This document shows, piece by piece, positions 11,140 to 21,975 of a stretch of 64,000 bases of DNA. Source of the stretch: Piezodorus guildinii. Lineage: Eukaryota > Arthropoda > Insecta > Hemiptera > Pentatomidae. Each line of letters starts with the position of its first letter. The first letter of the stretch is position 1. The position numbers and the translations under genes are program-made. The notes below the pieces were generated by a model that worked only from the letters and a program-made list of their open reading frames with translations, did no database searches and had not been told where the DNA came from. Where the stretch lies: assembly GCA_023052935.1 (NCBI GenBank), contig CM041294.1:42865736-42929735 (forward strand). Reading direction: 5' to 3'.

Positions 11140-11437
11140 TATGTTTGCAATCGATTTTATCGATTGTTGATTTCTCCTACACATATTTTGCGCGTAAGTA
11201 CAACAGTAACTATCTGGTCTGAGAAAAAATAATAATGATAAATAAAAGAGGAGCATAAAACCCCGAAGCTGCTACTAACTGAATATACTGTATCAATCCA
11301 ATATACAATCTTAAGCCAATAGAAAGAGAAAAATCAATAGATAGAATGATATGTAAAATTTAAAATAAAATGCCGTATAACAAAAATCTAAACTGGTTCT
11401 GAAATTGACAAATATTACTTTCAATTATCTACTTATG

Positions 11438-12290
11438 AAATATATAGTAAGGGAAAGTATTGAGAACGTGAAAATTTTCAAATTATAGTCTTTAACGGTT
11501 GTAATACAAGTTTTAGGGTCCCCTGAGTCCATATAACTTAGTCGCGAGAAAAGGTCCGTGTATATGTATATCCTAGAGAACGATAAGATTTATAAAACTG
11601 CAATTTCATATTTTAGAAGGGTATATACCTCAGAGGGAGCGGCGTGGTTCGAATCCCGGCTTTGGCAGAATATTATTTATTCTGTTAATTAAGTCGTGGG
11701 CGACCCTAGTGTATGGAGGTCCTCCTGGGGCAGATCCAGCCTCTATTGCAGAAAAAACCTGGCGACTGAGTGTGATCGAGGCCTAATCACCTCATTGTCT
11801 GGCCGTTAGTCTGGAAACAGTACGGATCTCTATATGTACTGAGTCCAAGACACTTCATGGGTTGTATAGCGGTACAGGGTTTGTTTTACTCCTCAGATCT
11901 TACACCTACTTTTTCAAAACGATCGGCTGACCGAAAGTGCTAATTTATATTACACATGTTGCACCTTTTTAAGGATTTCTCAAAAAGAGCTCTAACCATT
12001 TTGATTAAACTGGCTGTATTTATTCAAAATTTAAGAAGCTTTAATATCATTTAGGCTTCATTTGGATGAGCCTGAAATACCCTTTTTTTCCCGAACACAA
12101 GATAATTGATAAAGATTTATGATATCCTGTTGGAAAGCTAAAGATTTTGAAAAACATGTCATCTTATATGCAAAATTGTGGAAGTTAATGTAAATAAGAA
12201 TACATAAACTTACGTGATTGTTGTACATGAAAATTTTATATTGTTAAATTATTTCTATTTTAAAGTAATCCTATATTATTTCATGATCTC
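11438..12290 (+). mobile_element. TATAGTAAGGGAAAG element, copy 2, split by a SINE
   Basis: Starts TATAGTAAGGGAAAG at about 11445 and follows copy 1 (5949-6820) through GTGAAAATTTTC, GGTCCCCTGAGTCC, TTTGATTAAACTGGC and TTGGAAAGCTAAAGATTTT. The 11635-11889 SINE breaks the alignment. The right-hand inverted end is not recognisable. Confidence 0.55.
11635..11889 (+). repeat. tRNA-derived SINE family 2, promoter-deleted copy
   Basis: GGGAGCGGCGTGG is joined directly to TTCGAATCCCGGC, whereas the complete copy at 44688 has about 46 bp between them. The missing part contains the A box and part of the B-box lead-in. The rest of the body (GACCCTAGTGTATGGAG, CTCCTGGGGCAGA, AGGCCTAATCACCTCATTG, CACTTCATGGGTTGTA) is well kept. 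A short CCTCAGA at 11628-11634 recurs near 11890 and may be the target duplication. Confidence 0.8.
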
Positions 12291-14779
12291 TTATTAAATA
12301 TTGACGGGTATTGCTTCCTCATGGCTTAAATGCGTTGTTTGAAGTCTTGGATTTTCTTGCTGTATCGGCCTAAAACACTTTGTCTGCAAATCCATTAAAT
12401 CGGGCGAGCGTGGAGGCCGATGAATGCCCTGTTTTGAGAAATGTCGTGAGGCTCAGGAACAAAGCATTCAGAGCTTTCATTCATCGCCTACGCCGCCCCA
12501 ACAAAACCTTACGAGCTCAAGGCTTCATCCCTAATCATCCCTTTTCACTGCCAGATCCATGTAAGCCAAGCCACTTAGCGACTACAGTGGCTAGGAAATG
12601 TGGGTTTATTCATTAATATAAAACTGATAATTTTAAAAATTATTTATTTTTGAAATATTTCTATTTTAATATCGGATACTATTTCCTAGGATTCTGATTC
12701 TATTTTTCTACTGCTATTCAAGTTTTCAGTAAACGATACGATGGATTGAAAAAAATAAATAAAACATAGTATTAAAATATTATTAAAACATTTTTTTATT
12801 TTTATAATGGTTGCTTTTCTTTACTATATTCTAGTTACAATTCAGAATATATGGGCTTATACATTCAATGAATCGGTACTGCGTCGTAAATAAGAAAATA
12901 AAAATTGTTTATAAATTTGCAGTTTTTATTTAATGTGAATCACAAATGGTTAAAATTAAATTCCTTTCGTAACTTAAATTCAGGCCTTGTATGATTGGGA
13001 CTTATTTATTATAATTTTAAGTATAAAAAATAATTCTAAAATTCATTGGTTTACATTCTGAAATTTTATTTATATTAACTATAATTATATACGTAAAAGA
13101 GTGAGAGATCTTTACTTATTTTACTAAGGACTTTTAACGAGCACTCACTGCTCTTGTTCTGCTCTACTCAAATTTCTTGTTGCTGAAGCTGTAACAGGCC
13201 AGATAATATACTGGTAAGCACCATCACTTGATTATAATATAATCATATATTATATGATGGAAAACGACAGAAATTAAGATGCAGATAGATCTTGTTAAAA
13301 TGAATAAAGTTATCTATAAAAGCAATAGATCAAAATATTTATATCTTTTATAGCGTAGTCTATAAGCTAATAATAATTCAATCAGGCATTAAAAACAAAA
13401 AAACAGGACAAACAATAAATATGTATCAAACATTTTACCTATTCTAACTTATGGAATTATTTATATGATATCTTAATGGATTTTATACTATACTGGAAAT
13501 GAATACAAAAAATAAGTTAACTAGTCCATAAAAAAAAAGAATTTGAATAATAATTTTATTATGTGTATATTTTGAATTAATTAAAAAAAAAAATAAAGTC
13601 TGAATTCTATAGATTCTTTTGGCTAGCACAGGGTGATTGTGTATGAAATTAACTGTCCAGTAGGGTGTTAATTTGACCGATATGGCATCATTATTTTCTA
13701 AATTAATATTTCTCGATGACATTCATATTTTAGCGGTCAGAGATAATTCGGAAATGGGGGTATTGTTTCTCTCGGCCGACAACCTCTCATTTATTATTGA
13801 CAGCTTTTTGGCGCCGGGATGATTTAACATTTATTGTTCTTTGGCGGTTCGCTCTGAATGACTGATGAGCTGTCGACAACAACAACTCCTTTTAATAATT
13901 TTCCTCTCCCTGAGATATGAGTATGTTGATGGTGATAGCTTCAACGATTTTATCTGATTAACATTCCTGTGGCTATGATTTTATAGTTCGCACGGATTTA
14001 CATCAAGTTGTTTTTTCAACATGGATTGGTTCGCATTCTCTGATTTATATTGAAAGATTCTAATTAAATTTTAGCTGAATGTTTTGGAAGGATAAGTGAT
14101 GTGAACATAAATTCTATATTAAAGAGAACCTAGAGATGGAGATGAAACATTGTAATTTATCCTTCTATTTTTAATATTTTGATTTAGCGTATAATTAAAA
14201 TAAAATAGAATAAAAAAAATAACTTCGGCAACCTATGGAGAGTCTTATTTTCTTTTGTTTATGGTTGGTATTTTAAATTTAAGAAATTTTGGGTTTAATG
14301 AATGTGTGATTTTTTTTAAATTTTCAAAAATATTTAAAACCGTTTATCAATTTTTACGCTTTTGATAATGCTCACAATTGGCTTTAGAGATTTTTCAATA
14401 GAAAGACTAGAAAAAAATGTTAACTAAAATTAGATTTAAGCCTAATTTAATATTTTTAAATGAAAAAAAAAAACTTAATGAATCACCGCTCCAAAGCGAG
14501 ATATAATTATGTGTGCCATGAGATGATCTAACTGAACTAACGCTCAGCCGCACAGTGGTTCCAAACGCACTTTTTCAGAACAAAAGTCTGCATTTCTCGT
14601 TCTTATTAAGATATGTCACCAATTTTAACGTCATTTCGTTTCTTCGTGAATTCACTTTTAATGGTATGATTGGCATATTTTTAGCTCATTTTTGTATCAT
14701 GAAAATTTATGATTTTTGTAGATTATTTCAGAGAAACGTCTCTGTAACTAATTATTCTTATATAAATCTTTATATATCT
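12291..14779. other. AT-rich sequence with two GC-richer patches
   Basis: 12370-12605 is clearly less AT-rich. Its plus frame 12380-12616 is not recognised, and its minus strand reads HRPPRSPDL, a fragment reminiscent of DDE transposase C-termini but too short to assign. 13735-13900 is a second GC-richer patch with no recognised content. Confidence 0.3.
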
Positions 14780-15190
14780 ATCTTTCTCATCTCTTCGAAT
14801 CTCATCTCCATGGCATGGAGTTGACTTGTATGCTTGCTGTTAAGGGGTCCACGGCCTAGAAGGCTGCATACCTGCCTAATACCGGTTGCAGACATGAATT
14901 CTTCGGTCCAGTTATGGCAGGTTTTACCGCAATTTCTGAAAAAAGCAAAGAGGCTTAATATTGCTTTCCGGAGCCACAGTGGACCCCTTTTCAACAACAT
15001 GGACGGACAGTAACCCTATCGAAAGCTTTGATCAATTCGACAAAGCAGATATAGGCCTCTTTGTTCTTGTCTATGAGCTTCTCTGAAACCTGCCTGATAA
15101 CGAATATTAGATCCCCTGGGTGTTCCTATTTTCCTGGAATCCTTCTTGTTCTTCTCCTAGTTGTGGTTTTACAACATTTCACAATTTTGT
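14780..15190 (-). pseudogene. LINE reverse-transcriptase relic with internal deletion
   Basis: Minus-strand translation gives QLGEEQEGFQENRNTQ, then DLIFVIRQVSEKLIDKNKE and AYICFVELIKAFDRV. This is the fingers-to-palm stretch of an APE-type LINE reverse transcriptase, with the F-V-D-L-x-K-A-F-D motif in which the first D is E here. After a stop, TEEFMSATGIRQVCSLL corresponds to the next conserved motif (normally GVRQGC). It then jumps to HAMEMRFEEMR, which looks like the far C-terminal region, so the Y/F-A-D-D box is missing. Frame changes and stops make it non-functional. Confidence 0.6.
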
Positions 15191-16584
15191 TTTAAAGATT
15201 TTTAAGTACACTTTACTAGATGCTTAAAAAAAAAGAACAAAAAAAGGATTTTTTCTAATAATGCTATATTCTATTGTATTCAAAAGTAGTGATAAAATAA
15301 AAAAGAATTGGTTAATTCAATTGCTAGAAAATGGTTACTGAATGCTAGAGTAGATTTGAATAGCTCTCTCTATCTATTGCACGAATCACCTTAACTCCAT
15401 GATCATTTATCAGTTACTTTAACATATCTCTTTTCTCTAGGCCATGGAAATCTACCCAGCATGTTTCAACTTAATCAATTTTTAAAAGAGCTATCATAGA
15501 TTTTGTCCCTCGTGTATTAACAACAATGCTTCTGATATTCAAAGACGAAAATGGCCCTAAGTTCGGAATTTATCAAGAGAAACAAATCCGCCCGAACAGA
15601 GAGTTGTTAAAAGATTCATGGGCACATAAAGGAAGACCGAAAGAAGATGCGAGATTTTAAATAATTAGTGAATCCTAGGGATCTAGGGCAGCCTTTGGAC
15701 TTCGTTTTTTAAGATCAAAGGTCCCATTCCATTTTTAGGGGAAGGTATTGGATAAGGAAAGTATTTTCCTTTAAGGAAATACTTTAACCATGTATACCTC
15801 CGCAGCAAACTATTTTTACAAGCTATTATTCACATATTTATGATTAAATATAGTGAAGTAGACAGTTATTATATAAATATTGCCGGATCAGATTGAAAAG
15901 ATTCTTTCAATTCCCTTCTCCATTTCCACCTTTTCAGATACTTTTCTTATCATAGGCTTTAGAGTACGTTTTATATAACTGATGATTGATGGGTAATCCA
16001 AAATTACTCATATTTTAGAATTCTAAGAAATAACATTAGTAACGAATTATATTCCGTCCCAAACATGATATTTTAATTCAAATAAAAAAATCGAAAATTT
16101 AATTTTTTTTTTTTTTTGAAATACCTAAAAAGCAAGACCGGCTCCGACCCCGTTACAGTTCAAACTACAAAATCAGCTATACACATAAACAACCATAAAC
16201 ACCTGAACAAAGCATTGGAGTTTACGGCTAAGGACTTATCCGGTCTGTCGTGCCGACAAGAAAAAAAAACGTCTAGTTTTGAGTCGGCATCCTGTTTCAC
16301 GTGCTTATTAGTTCTTTCATGCCTAAAGTAAAAAATAAAGTATGAACAACGAATCTAGGTTTTCAGATGTTTATTTTTTGTTTAGTTTTATTTATTAGAA
16401 AAGGCTTACTGACTATATAAGACCACACGATATTTCTCTTATGCTAGTGTAAAGACTGAATTTTGGTCTGTTTTTTTTATTTTAAATTTTATTTTGCTCC
16501 ATTCTGGTATTCTCTTGTTTAATTAGTTTTCTCTGTTTGCATATTAAACTTGTAACTTTTCATGTATTAGAAATTATTTAATAG
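15191..16584. other. AT-rich sequence, nothing recognised
   Basis: A plus frame at 16116-16331 has no recognised content. A poly-T run lies at 16102-16117. Confidence 0.4.
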
Positions 16585-16960
16585 ATAATATCAATACGTT
16601 GCTGATTTGGCGTGAACCAGGTATCAATCCTTCTATGACAAACTTCATTCCCACTCTAGCCCACTAGTTTTAATCCTTGCTTCCTCTTCCATTCCTGACA
16701 ATCCTCCGAGGCCTCTGAAAAGAAGATGGCCCCGAGACCACTTGACATGATAGATGGATACGAGACTTCTAGTCTAAATTACCTAGTGGAGTGCTGCCAA
16801 TGGACATTTTATCTTCATGTCTTTTTTATGTATTTTCTGTGTTAGCTAATTTACTTGATGTATTAACTAATATAGTTATAAATTTCAAAAAATAAAAAAA
16901 TATATGAAATCTTTACTTGAGGTTACTATAATATATATAAAAAATTCCTAAGCTATTCAA
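16585..16960 (+). mobile_element. Jockey/Juan-like LINE 3' end relic
   Basis: The plus frame reads RYQSFYDKLHSHSSPLVLIL, then SIPDNPPRPLKRRWPRDHLT and a stop. This C-terminal signature (proline-rich, then LKRRWPRDL) is shared with 21608-21975, 25560-26340 (minus) and 38171-38455. The 3' untranslated region ends in an A-rich tail near 16960. Confidence 0.6.
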
Positions 16961-17286
16961 TATATCTATCTCTTAATAAGGAAAAATCAACTAAAATCCA
17001 AAGCCCCATAACAATCAAATCTCGTGTGTGAGGTTCGCAAATATGAATATACACTAACTTTGAGTTATTTGTCAAGTAAATTTGTGACGCTCAGGTGAAC
17101 TATCAACACAAAATATTAGCTTTTAAATGTCTGTCAGGTTTTCATTTAGTACTACCCAAACCATGGCTTTTCCTCGTACTAGCAATTGTACATAGTTTTT
17201 TTTAATTCTTATTTTGTTTGCTTATGACTGTTTGTGAGAAACCTAAATACTAAGTTTTTTTCTGGGTTCGGAAAAAGAGTTATATA

Positions 17287-18185
17287 TTGGGTTGATGCAA
17301 AATTAATGCAGGTTTTTAGTAGGTATTGTAAATACGCCATATCTTTATTTTAACCATATATATTTAATCAAAATAATTTCCATCTGAATCAATGCACTTT
17401 TGCCAACGTTCAACAAGCTTTCTTATTCCACCAGAAAAAAAATCCGAATCCCTGGACTCAATGAAATCACGAAAAGAATTTTCAATGTCGTCCTGGTTTT
17501 GAAAATTTTTCTCCCTCAAAAAGTTGTCCAGATGCCTGAAAAAGTGGAAGTCTGTAGGAGAGAGGTCAGGTGAATAAGGCGGATGTTGGAGAACTTCGTA
17601 GCCCAACTCGTGCAGTCGTCGAAGCGTTGGTTGTGCAACGTGTGGTCTGGCGTTATCGTGGAGCAGGATCGGCCCCTTCCGATTCATCAATGCTGGGCAA
17701 AGACGTTGCAATTTTTGAGTTCCGAGTTCCGCCGCCATTTCTCGTGTGGTTTTGGTTGGGTCTTCTTCCACTTTTGACCTCAGCTGGTCGTTGTCCAGAG
17801 CAAGATGACGGCCCCGACCTTCCTTGTCTTCGAGGTCGAAATCTTCTCTGCGAAACTTCTGGAACCAACGCTGCACCGTGCACTCATTAATAGCCCCCTG
17901 ACCCCACACTTCATTAATATTACGAGCCGTTTGCGCAGCGCTGCGCCCTAATTTAAATTCGTAAAAATAAATTTGACGAAAATCGCACTTTGACATTTTC
18001 GATTCAAGACCTTTGAACACACTGAACAAAACGATTTTACTAAACAAATTCATGGTGAAAGAGAGGGTATTAGATAAGGTTTGTTTTGGTATAATAATGA
18101 TCAATGTTAGGATTAGCTTTGTTTACACAATTGGAATTAAGATATTGCAATAGGGGAAACCTGCATTAATTTCGCATCAGCCCAA
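17287..18185 (-). mobile_element. Internally deleted mariner, copy 2 (899 bp)
   Basis: TTGGGTTGATGC... inverted termini at 17287 and 18185 are flanked by TA (17285-17286, 18186-18187). It is collinear with copy 1 at 3559-4458, with few substitutions and one fewer A in a homopolymer. Two insertions at unrelated sites with an identical deletion junction show that the deleted form itself was mobilised. Confidence 0.95.
17364..17996 (-). CDS. Truncated mariner transposase, open frame of 210 residues
   Basis: The Met at 17994-17996 is chosen because MSKCDFRQ matches the usual mariner N-terminus. The frame is open further upstream to 18104. Residues 1-92 carry the N-terminal helix-turn-helix part, including RNINEVWGQGAINECTVQRW. 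Residue 93 joins directly to QKLQRLCPALMNRKG. HDNARPH is at 113-119 and YSPDLSPTD at 141-149, so D114 and D149 are separated by 34 residues as in DD34D mariners. The C-terminal SGGIRKLVERWQKCIDSDGN is intact. A complete transposase is about 340-345 residues, and the missing 130 or so include the first catalytic aspartate. It could bind ends or dimerise but cannot catalyse; any regulatory role is inference. Confidence 0.85.
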   Translation of the reverse strand: MSKCDFRQIYFYEFKLGRSAAQTARNINEVWGQGAINECTVQRWFQKFRREDFDLEDKEGRGRHLALDNDQLRSKVEEDPTKTTREMAAELGTQKLQRLCPALMNRKGPILLHDNARPHVAQPTLRRLHELGYEVLQHPPYSPDLSPTDFHFFRHLDNFLREKNFQNQDDIENSFRDFIESRDSDFFSGGIRKLVERWQKCIDSDGNYFD

Positions 18186-19559
18186 TAGAATCAACGAACT
18201 ATGCTTTAAAACATGTAGTCAACTGGCGATGTAACTAGAAATATGATGAAACAATTAGGCATACATAATTATATACAATAGACCACTGTATACATCATAT
18301 CATGCATTAGATTATGAACTACTTAAATCTATAAGGCTATTTGGAGACTTATTTGAACTAATTTACATCATTGGTGAGACTTCCAAACATCCGAACCACA
18401 GACGTATCTTGTTCTTTCAGTGTTAATAAAGTCATCTGAACATTAATCATTGATCTATATTATGTTATATAATATACCGCTTTTAATCCATATGTCCTTG
18501 TTTAAATACGTCTAAATTTTCAATAATTGAAAATTATAATAATCTTTTTAAACACTGTATAATCTCTGTCCACTTCTAACCACATCAATCGGAAAATGTG
18601 AAATTGGAGTTCTGTCTACTGTAGGCTTTTCCAACCAAGTCCTGAGAGGCTGCGGATCTACTAGTGCATTCTCTGAGTCTCACAGTCTATTTTTTTAATT
18701 TTCTATTCTATAGCTTTTTGGGATATTCGGAGTTTTTGAGGGCCGGATTATTTTTGATTTTGACTTAAAGTCAAAGTTAAAAGTATCCCCGGCACCAGGA
18801 CGCGAATTGTAAATATTTTTATCTTTGGTTATCTGGTTAGCGGATAACGAGCTGTTCTCACTCATTAACCCAATAGGTCTCAACGTACGTAGGATTTTTT
18901 AAAGAGAATAAGAGAATCTTTGGTTATGCCGTCCTTCGGAGGGAGCGTAAAATTGTGACCACGAACATGTATAGGAAAAATGTATACTCTCTCTGTAGCA
19001 TAATGAATGAACCAACGTTTAATTAATTGTCAGCCTCCACAGACTCTCAATAATACTAGTGCGGCTGGAAGAAGCTCTGAAAGGAGGAATCTTGGTTTGA
19101 TCCTGGAGCTTCTTAAGATCTATAACCCATTGCTCTTCGGTATTGTATATTGCATTAATTTTGGATACAAATTCCATTTCGAAAAAAAACATTGAGAAAT
19201 ATTTCATTTTATTGATTGATATATGAAAAAAATGTCCTTGTTGTTGTTTTAATTTTAAGGTAAAAAACTGCTTATGTTGATTATCGCACTCACATCTTTA
19301 CAAAAAACAAAAAGAAACGATGTACCAAAATGAAGATAGTAGAAAAAAGAAGAAAATAAAATGAAAATATAGATAAATAATAAAAATATAAAAAATAAAT
19401 AAATGAAATAACTAATAATGTTAAAAGTAAATAAGTAATAATAAATAGAATATAAAATAAAATATTAATATAACATAAATACCTAATGATACAAAAATAA
19501 AATAAAGAAAAGAAAAAAATTAAGTAAATAAATAAAATAAAGAATAATAATAATTTAAA
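18186..19559. other. AT-rich sequence, nothing recognised
   Basis: 19300-19560 is very A-rich (AATAA and AAATA runs). Minor frames at 18695-18883 and 19007-19207 overlap on opposite strands and carry no known motif. Confidence 0.4.
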
Positions 19560-19730
19560 AAATACTAGAAGATATTAGGTCCAGGTGGCGTTCAGTGAAT
19601 GAAACAATTAAGTAGTTTCAACCATTTATTTTCTGCCGACGTTTCGATCCCCCTTGTGGGTCATCATCAGGTCGTATTGTAGGCGAATGGAAACACATTA
19701 GTTCCCGAAACCTATTGGTTTCCAACTAAT
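19560..19730 (-). repeat. Repeat with hammerhead-like CTGATGA-hairpin-GAAACGTC motif
   Basis: On the minus strand, 19670-19637 reads CTGATGATGACCC, then ACAAGGGGGAT, then CGAAACGTCGG. This places CUGANGA and GAAAC either side of a possible short stem, as in hammerhead ribozymes reported from Penelope-like and retrozyme elements. Flanking sequence looks transposon-derived but is not classified. Ribozyme activity is not shown, because the pairing next to the core is imperfect. Confidence 0.35.
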
Positions 19731-20372
19731 TTATTCTAGTAACTTCCAACGATCAACTAATTATATCCAATATAATTTAAAAAAATAAATAAATAAAATA
19801 AAATTTTAGGTTAAACTGTAAAATGGAAATGTCCTTAAAAAATTTCCTTATTGTAACAATAGTTGGGTATAGTTAAGTTCAGTATGGAGTTGATCTTGCC
19901 CAATAATTGCTTCGGCTTTGGTTCAAAGGAGCGTAGAGGATAATCCCATTTGCTGCCGCCGATGGAGAAGAGGACCTACTCCTCCACCCACTCACCAGCT
20001 CAGCGATTAGTTCAATAAACCAGTCCAAATTGAATAAACTTAGCACCCAGATGAAAAGCCCCACTCGATTAGATGAACGATCTCAACGGATCAAACTGTC
20101 TGCACATCAAAGCCAATGCAATCTATGATTCTCTTTTGAAAAAACAACACTTATGCTCTTTGAAATTGAAATTTGATACATCTGAATTCCAATTAGGCGA
20201 AATATAACTGGTATACGTATACCAATACGTATTTTACACTTGTAAAAGTCCAACTAGACTTCAAATTTATGTATTATAATATTTCTTGACTTGAACTGCC
20301 AAATTTTCGAACACAAAACGCATTCAATCCTTTTAATCGAAAGTCCTCTGAACAATAGTTAAAGCTCCTTAT
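19731..20372. other. Unassigned sequence before the MITE
   Basis: Nothing recognised. The end of this stretch (about 20320-20372) may belong to the RTE-like fragment that resumes after the MITE. Confidence 0.35.
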
Positions 20373-20603
20373 TAGGGGTGGGCATAATCGAATGATGATT
20401 ATCGGATCATTCGATTATTCCAATCATTCGAATTAATCGATTATCGGATTAATCGGTTTGGAGAAACGAATGATCATTCGAACTGAACTGTTTAACGTTA
20501 ATGGAGGGATTACAAGGAGCTCGATTATGAAATCATTCGATTATTTAAATCATCGAAGTCCGATCATCCGATTATGACGATCATTCGATTATGCCCACCC
20601 CTA
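20373..20603. mobile_element. hAT-type MITE with perfect 8-bp target duplication
   Basis: The 231-bp element begins TAGGGGTGGGCATAATCGAA and ends with the matching ATTATGCCCACCCCTA. It is flanked on both sides by CTCCTTAT (20365-20372 and 20604-20611). An 8-bp target duplication and a GGGGTGGGC terminus are characteristic of hAT-derived MITEs. The interior consists largely of ATTCGATTAT-type inverted segments and can fold into an extended hairpin. No coding capacity. Confidence 0.93.
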
Positions 20604-20611
20604 CTCCTTAT

Positions 20612-21607
20612 TATGTCTAACTGAACAGGGAATACCTAGAAAGTTAGTAAACCTTGTAGAAATGTGTCTGTCGGAAACATTCCATAAAGTTATTATCGGT
20701 CATATTTACTCCGAGAGATTTGAGGTTCGACCGGGTTTGAAACAGGGTGACTCCCTTTCACCTGTTTTATTTAATATAGCATTAGAATATGTCATAGAAA
20801 AGGCGATGTGTTCAGAAAAAGGTTTGAATATAGGTGCGAAGACACGGAACTATACAACTTTATACAAGTGCGTTAATGAAGACCAGTGAAGAGATAGGAC
20901 TCGATATAAATACCGATAAGACGAAATATATTATTAGTAGCAGAAACGGTGGCGATCTAGGTGATATTGATATATCAGGGCATACTTTTGAACACATTGA
21001 GAAATTTAAGTATTTAGGCTCAATGATAATAAGAAAAAATGAAATCGAGGAGGAAATAAAGTCCGGTTAATACGAAATAAAGGCGGAAATACGTGTTATT
21101 ATTCAGCTGCTAAATTACTTGGCTCGTGGCATCTGTCTAAAAACTGTTTAAAAAAAGGTTAAAATTTATAAAACTATTATTCTTCCGACGGTTATTTACA
21201 GATGTGAAACGTTGCCGAACAACGGATAAACGATGTGAATAATGAACAACGGCTTAAGGTTTTCGAAAATAAGGTAATGCGTAAAATATTTGGTCCGAAG
21301 AGAGATTAAGCTACTAGAGAGTTTAAAAGGTTGCACAACGCGGAATTGCTGAGCTTGTATCTGTGAATATAATTGAGTTGATAGCATCGCACAGACTCAA
21401 ATGGACGAGTAAAGTTGTTGGGCTCGGTGAGGAACTCATTCCGAGAAAGATCGTATTCGCTGAACCGACGAAAGCGTCGATAGGAGGATTGCGTTAAGGC
21501 TGATCTCGGGGGCTTGATTGAACGGGGATCGTTGGACGAGTCTGCGTAGGCGGAATTGATGAGTATCGGCATTGAACCTTCGGGTTCAGTAGGCCTAGTA
21601 TTATTAT
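20612..21607 (+). pseudogene. RTE-like LINE fragment lacking the YADD box
   Basis: The plus strand encodes LTEQGIPRKLVNLVEMCLSE, then VRPGLKQGDSLSPVLFNIAL (reverse-transcriptase motif B) and EEIGLDINTDKTKYIISSRN, FKYLGSMII and a C-terminal segment. Frames change near 20840, 21065 and 21180. Compared with the related copy at 41958-42948, the stretch between LNIG and EDT is missing here, so the catalytic YADD is gone. The 3' end finishes at a TTCGGGTTC block and a short ATT repeat (21583-21607), the type of tail used by RTE-clade elements. Confidence 0.8.
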
Positions 21608-21975
21608 GTCACCAACTATACCTTACACCACGACCAAAATATTCCATTTACTTTGGACATTATTCCATAAAAATTCTCCAAATTCCATCAGAACCTCTAG
21701 CTCAATCCCAGTCCAGCTCCCTTACCGTCCTTCTGGAAGGTTAAAACGGCAGTGGCCTCGGGATCTCTTGTTAACTTGTATATTAGGGTTCTAGCAGTGG
21801 CTAAATTCTCCACTCAATGTGCTGTATTTTTAAAGATTGTATGACTTCTAGACTGTGTAAATATTTATTAATTATTTATTGTTTATTATTTTATTGTTTT
21901 GTAAATATTGTATGAATGTAATTCTTGATCAATATTATAAATATCCTAATAAAGACAGATTGTAATATTCAAAGA
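21608..21975 (+). mobile_element. Jockey/Juan-like LINE 3' end relic
   Basis: Directly abuts the RTE-like fragment. The frame reads SGRLKRQWPRDLL near 21736-21775, the same C-terminal signature as at 16.7, 25.7 and 38.3 kb. A long T-rich 3' untranslated region follows, ending near AATAAAGACAGATTG at 21950-21965. Confidence 0.55.

Noticed and set aside
12380..12616. GC-richer 78-codon frame, possible host exon or transposase
   Set aside because: No convincing splice sites. The only suggestive peptide is HRPPRSPDL on the opposite strand, too short to assign.
18695..18883. 62-codon minus-strand frame
   Set aside because: No recognisable motif, no second copy and no transcript signal visible; treated as chance.
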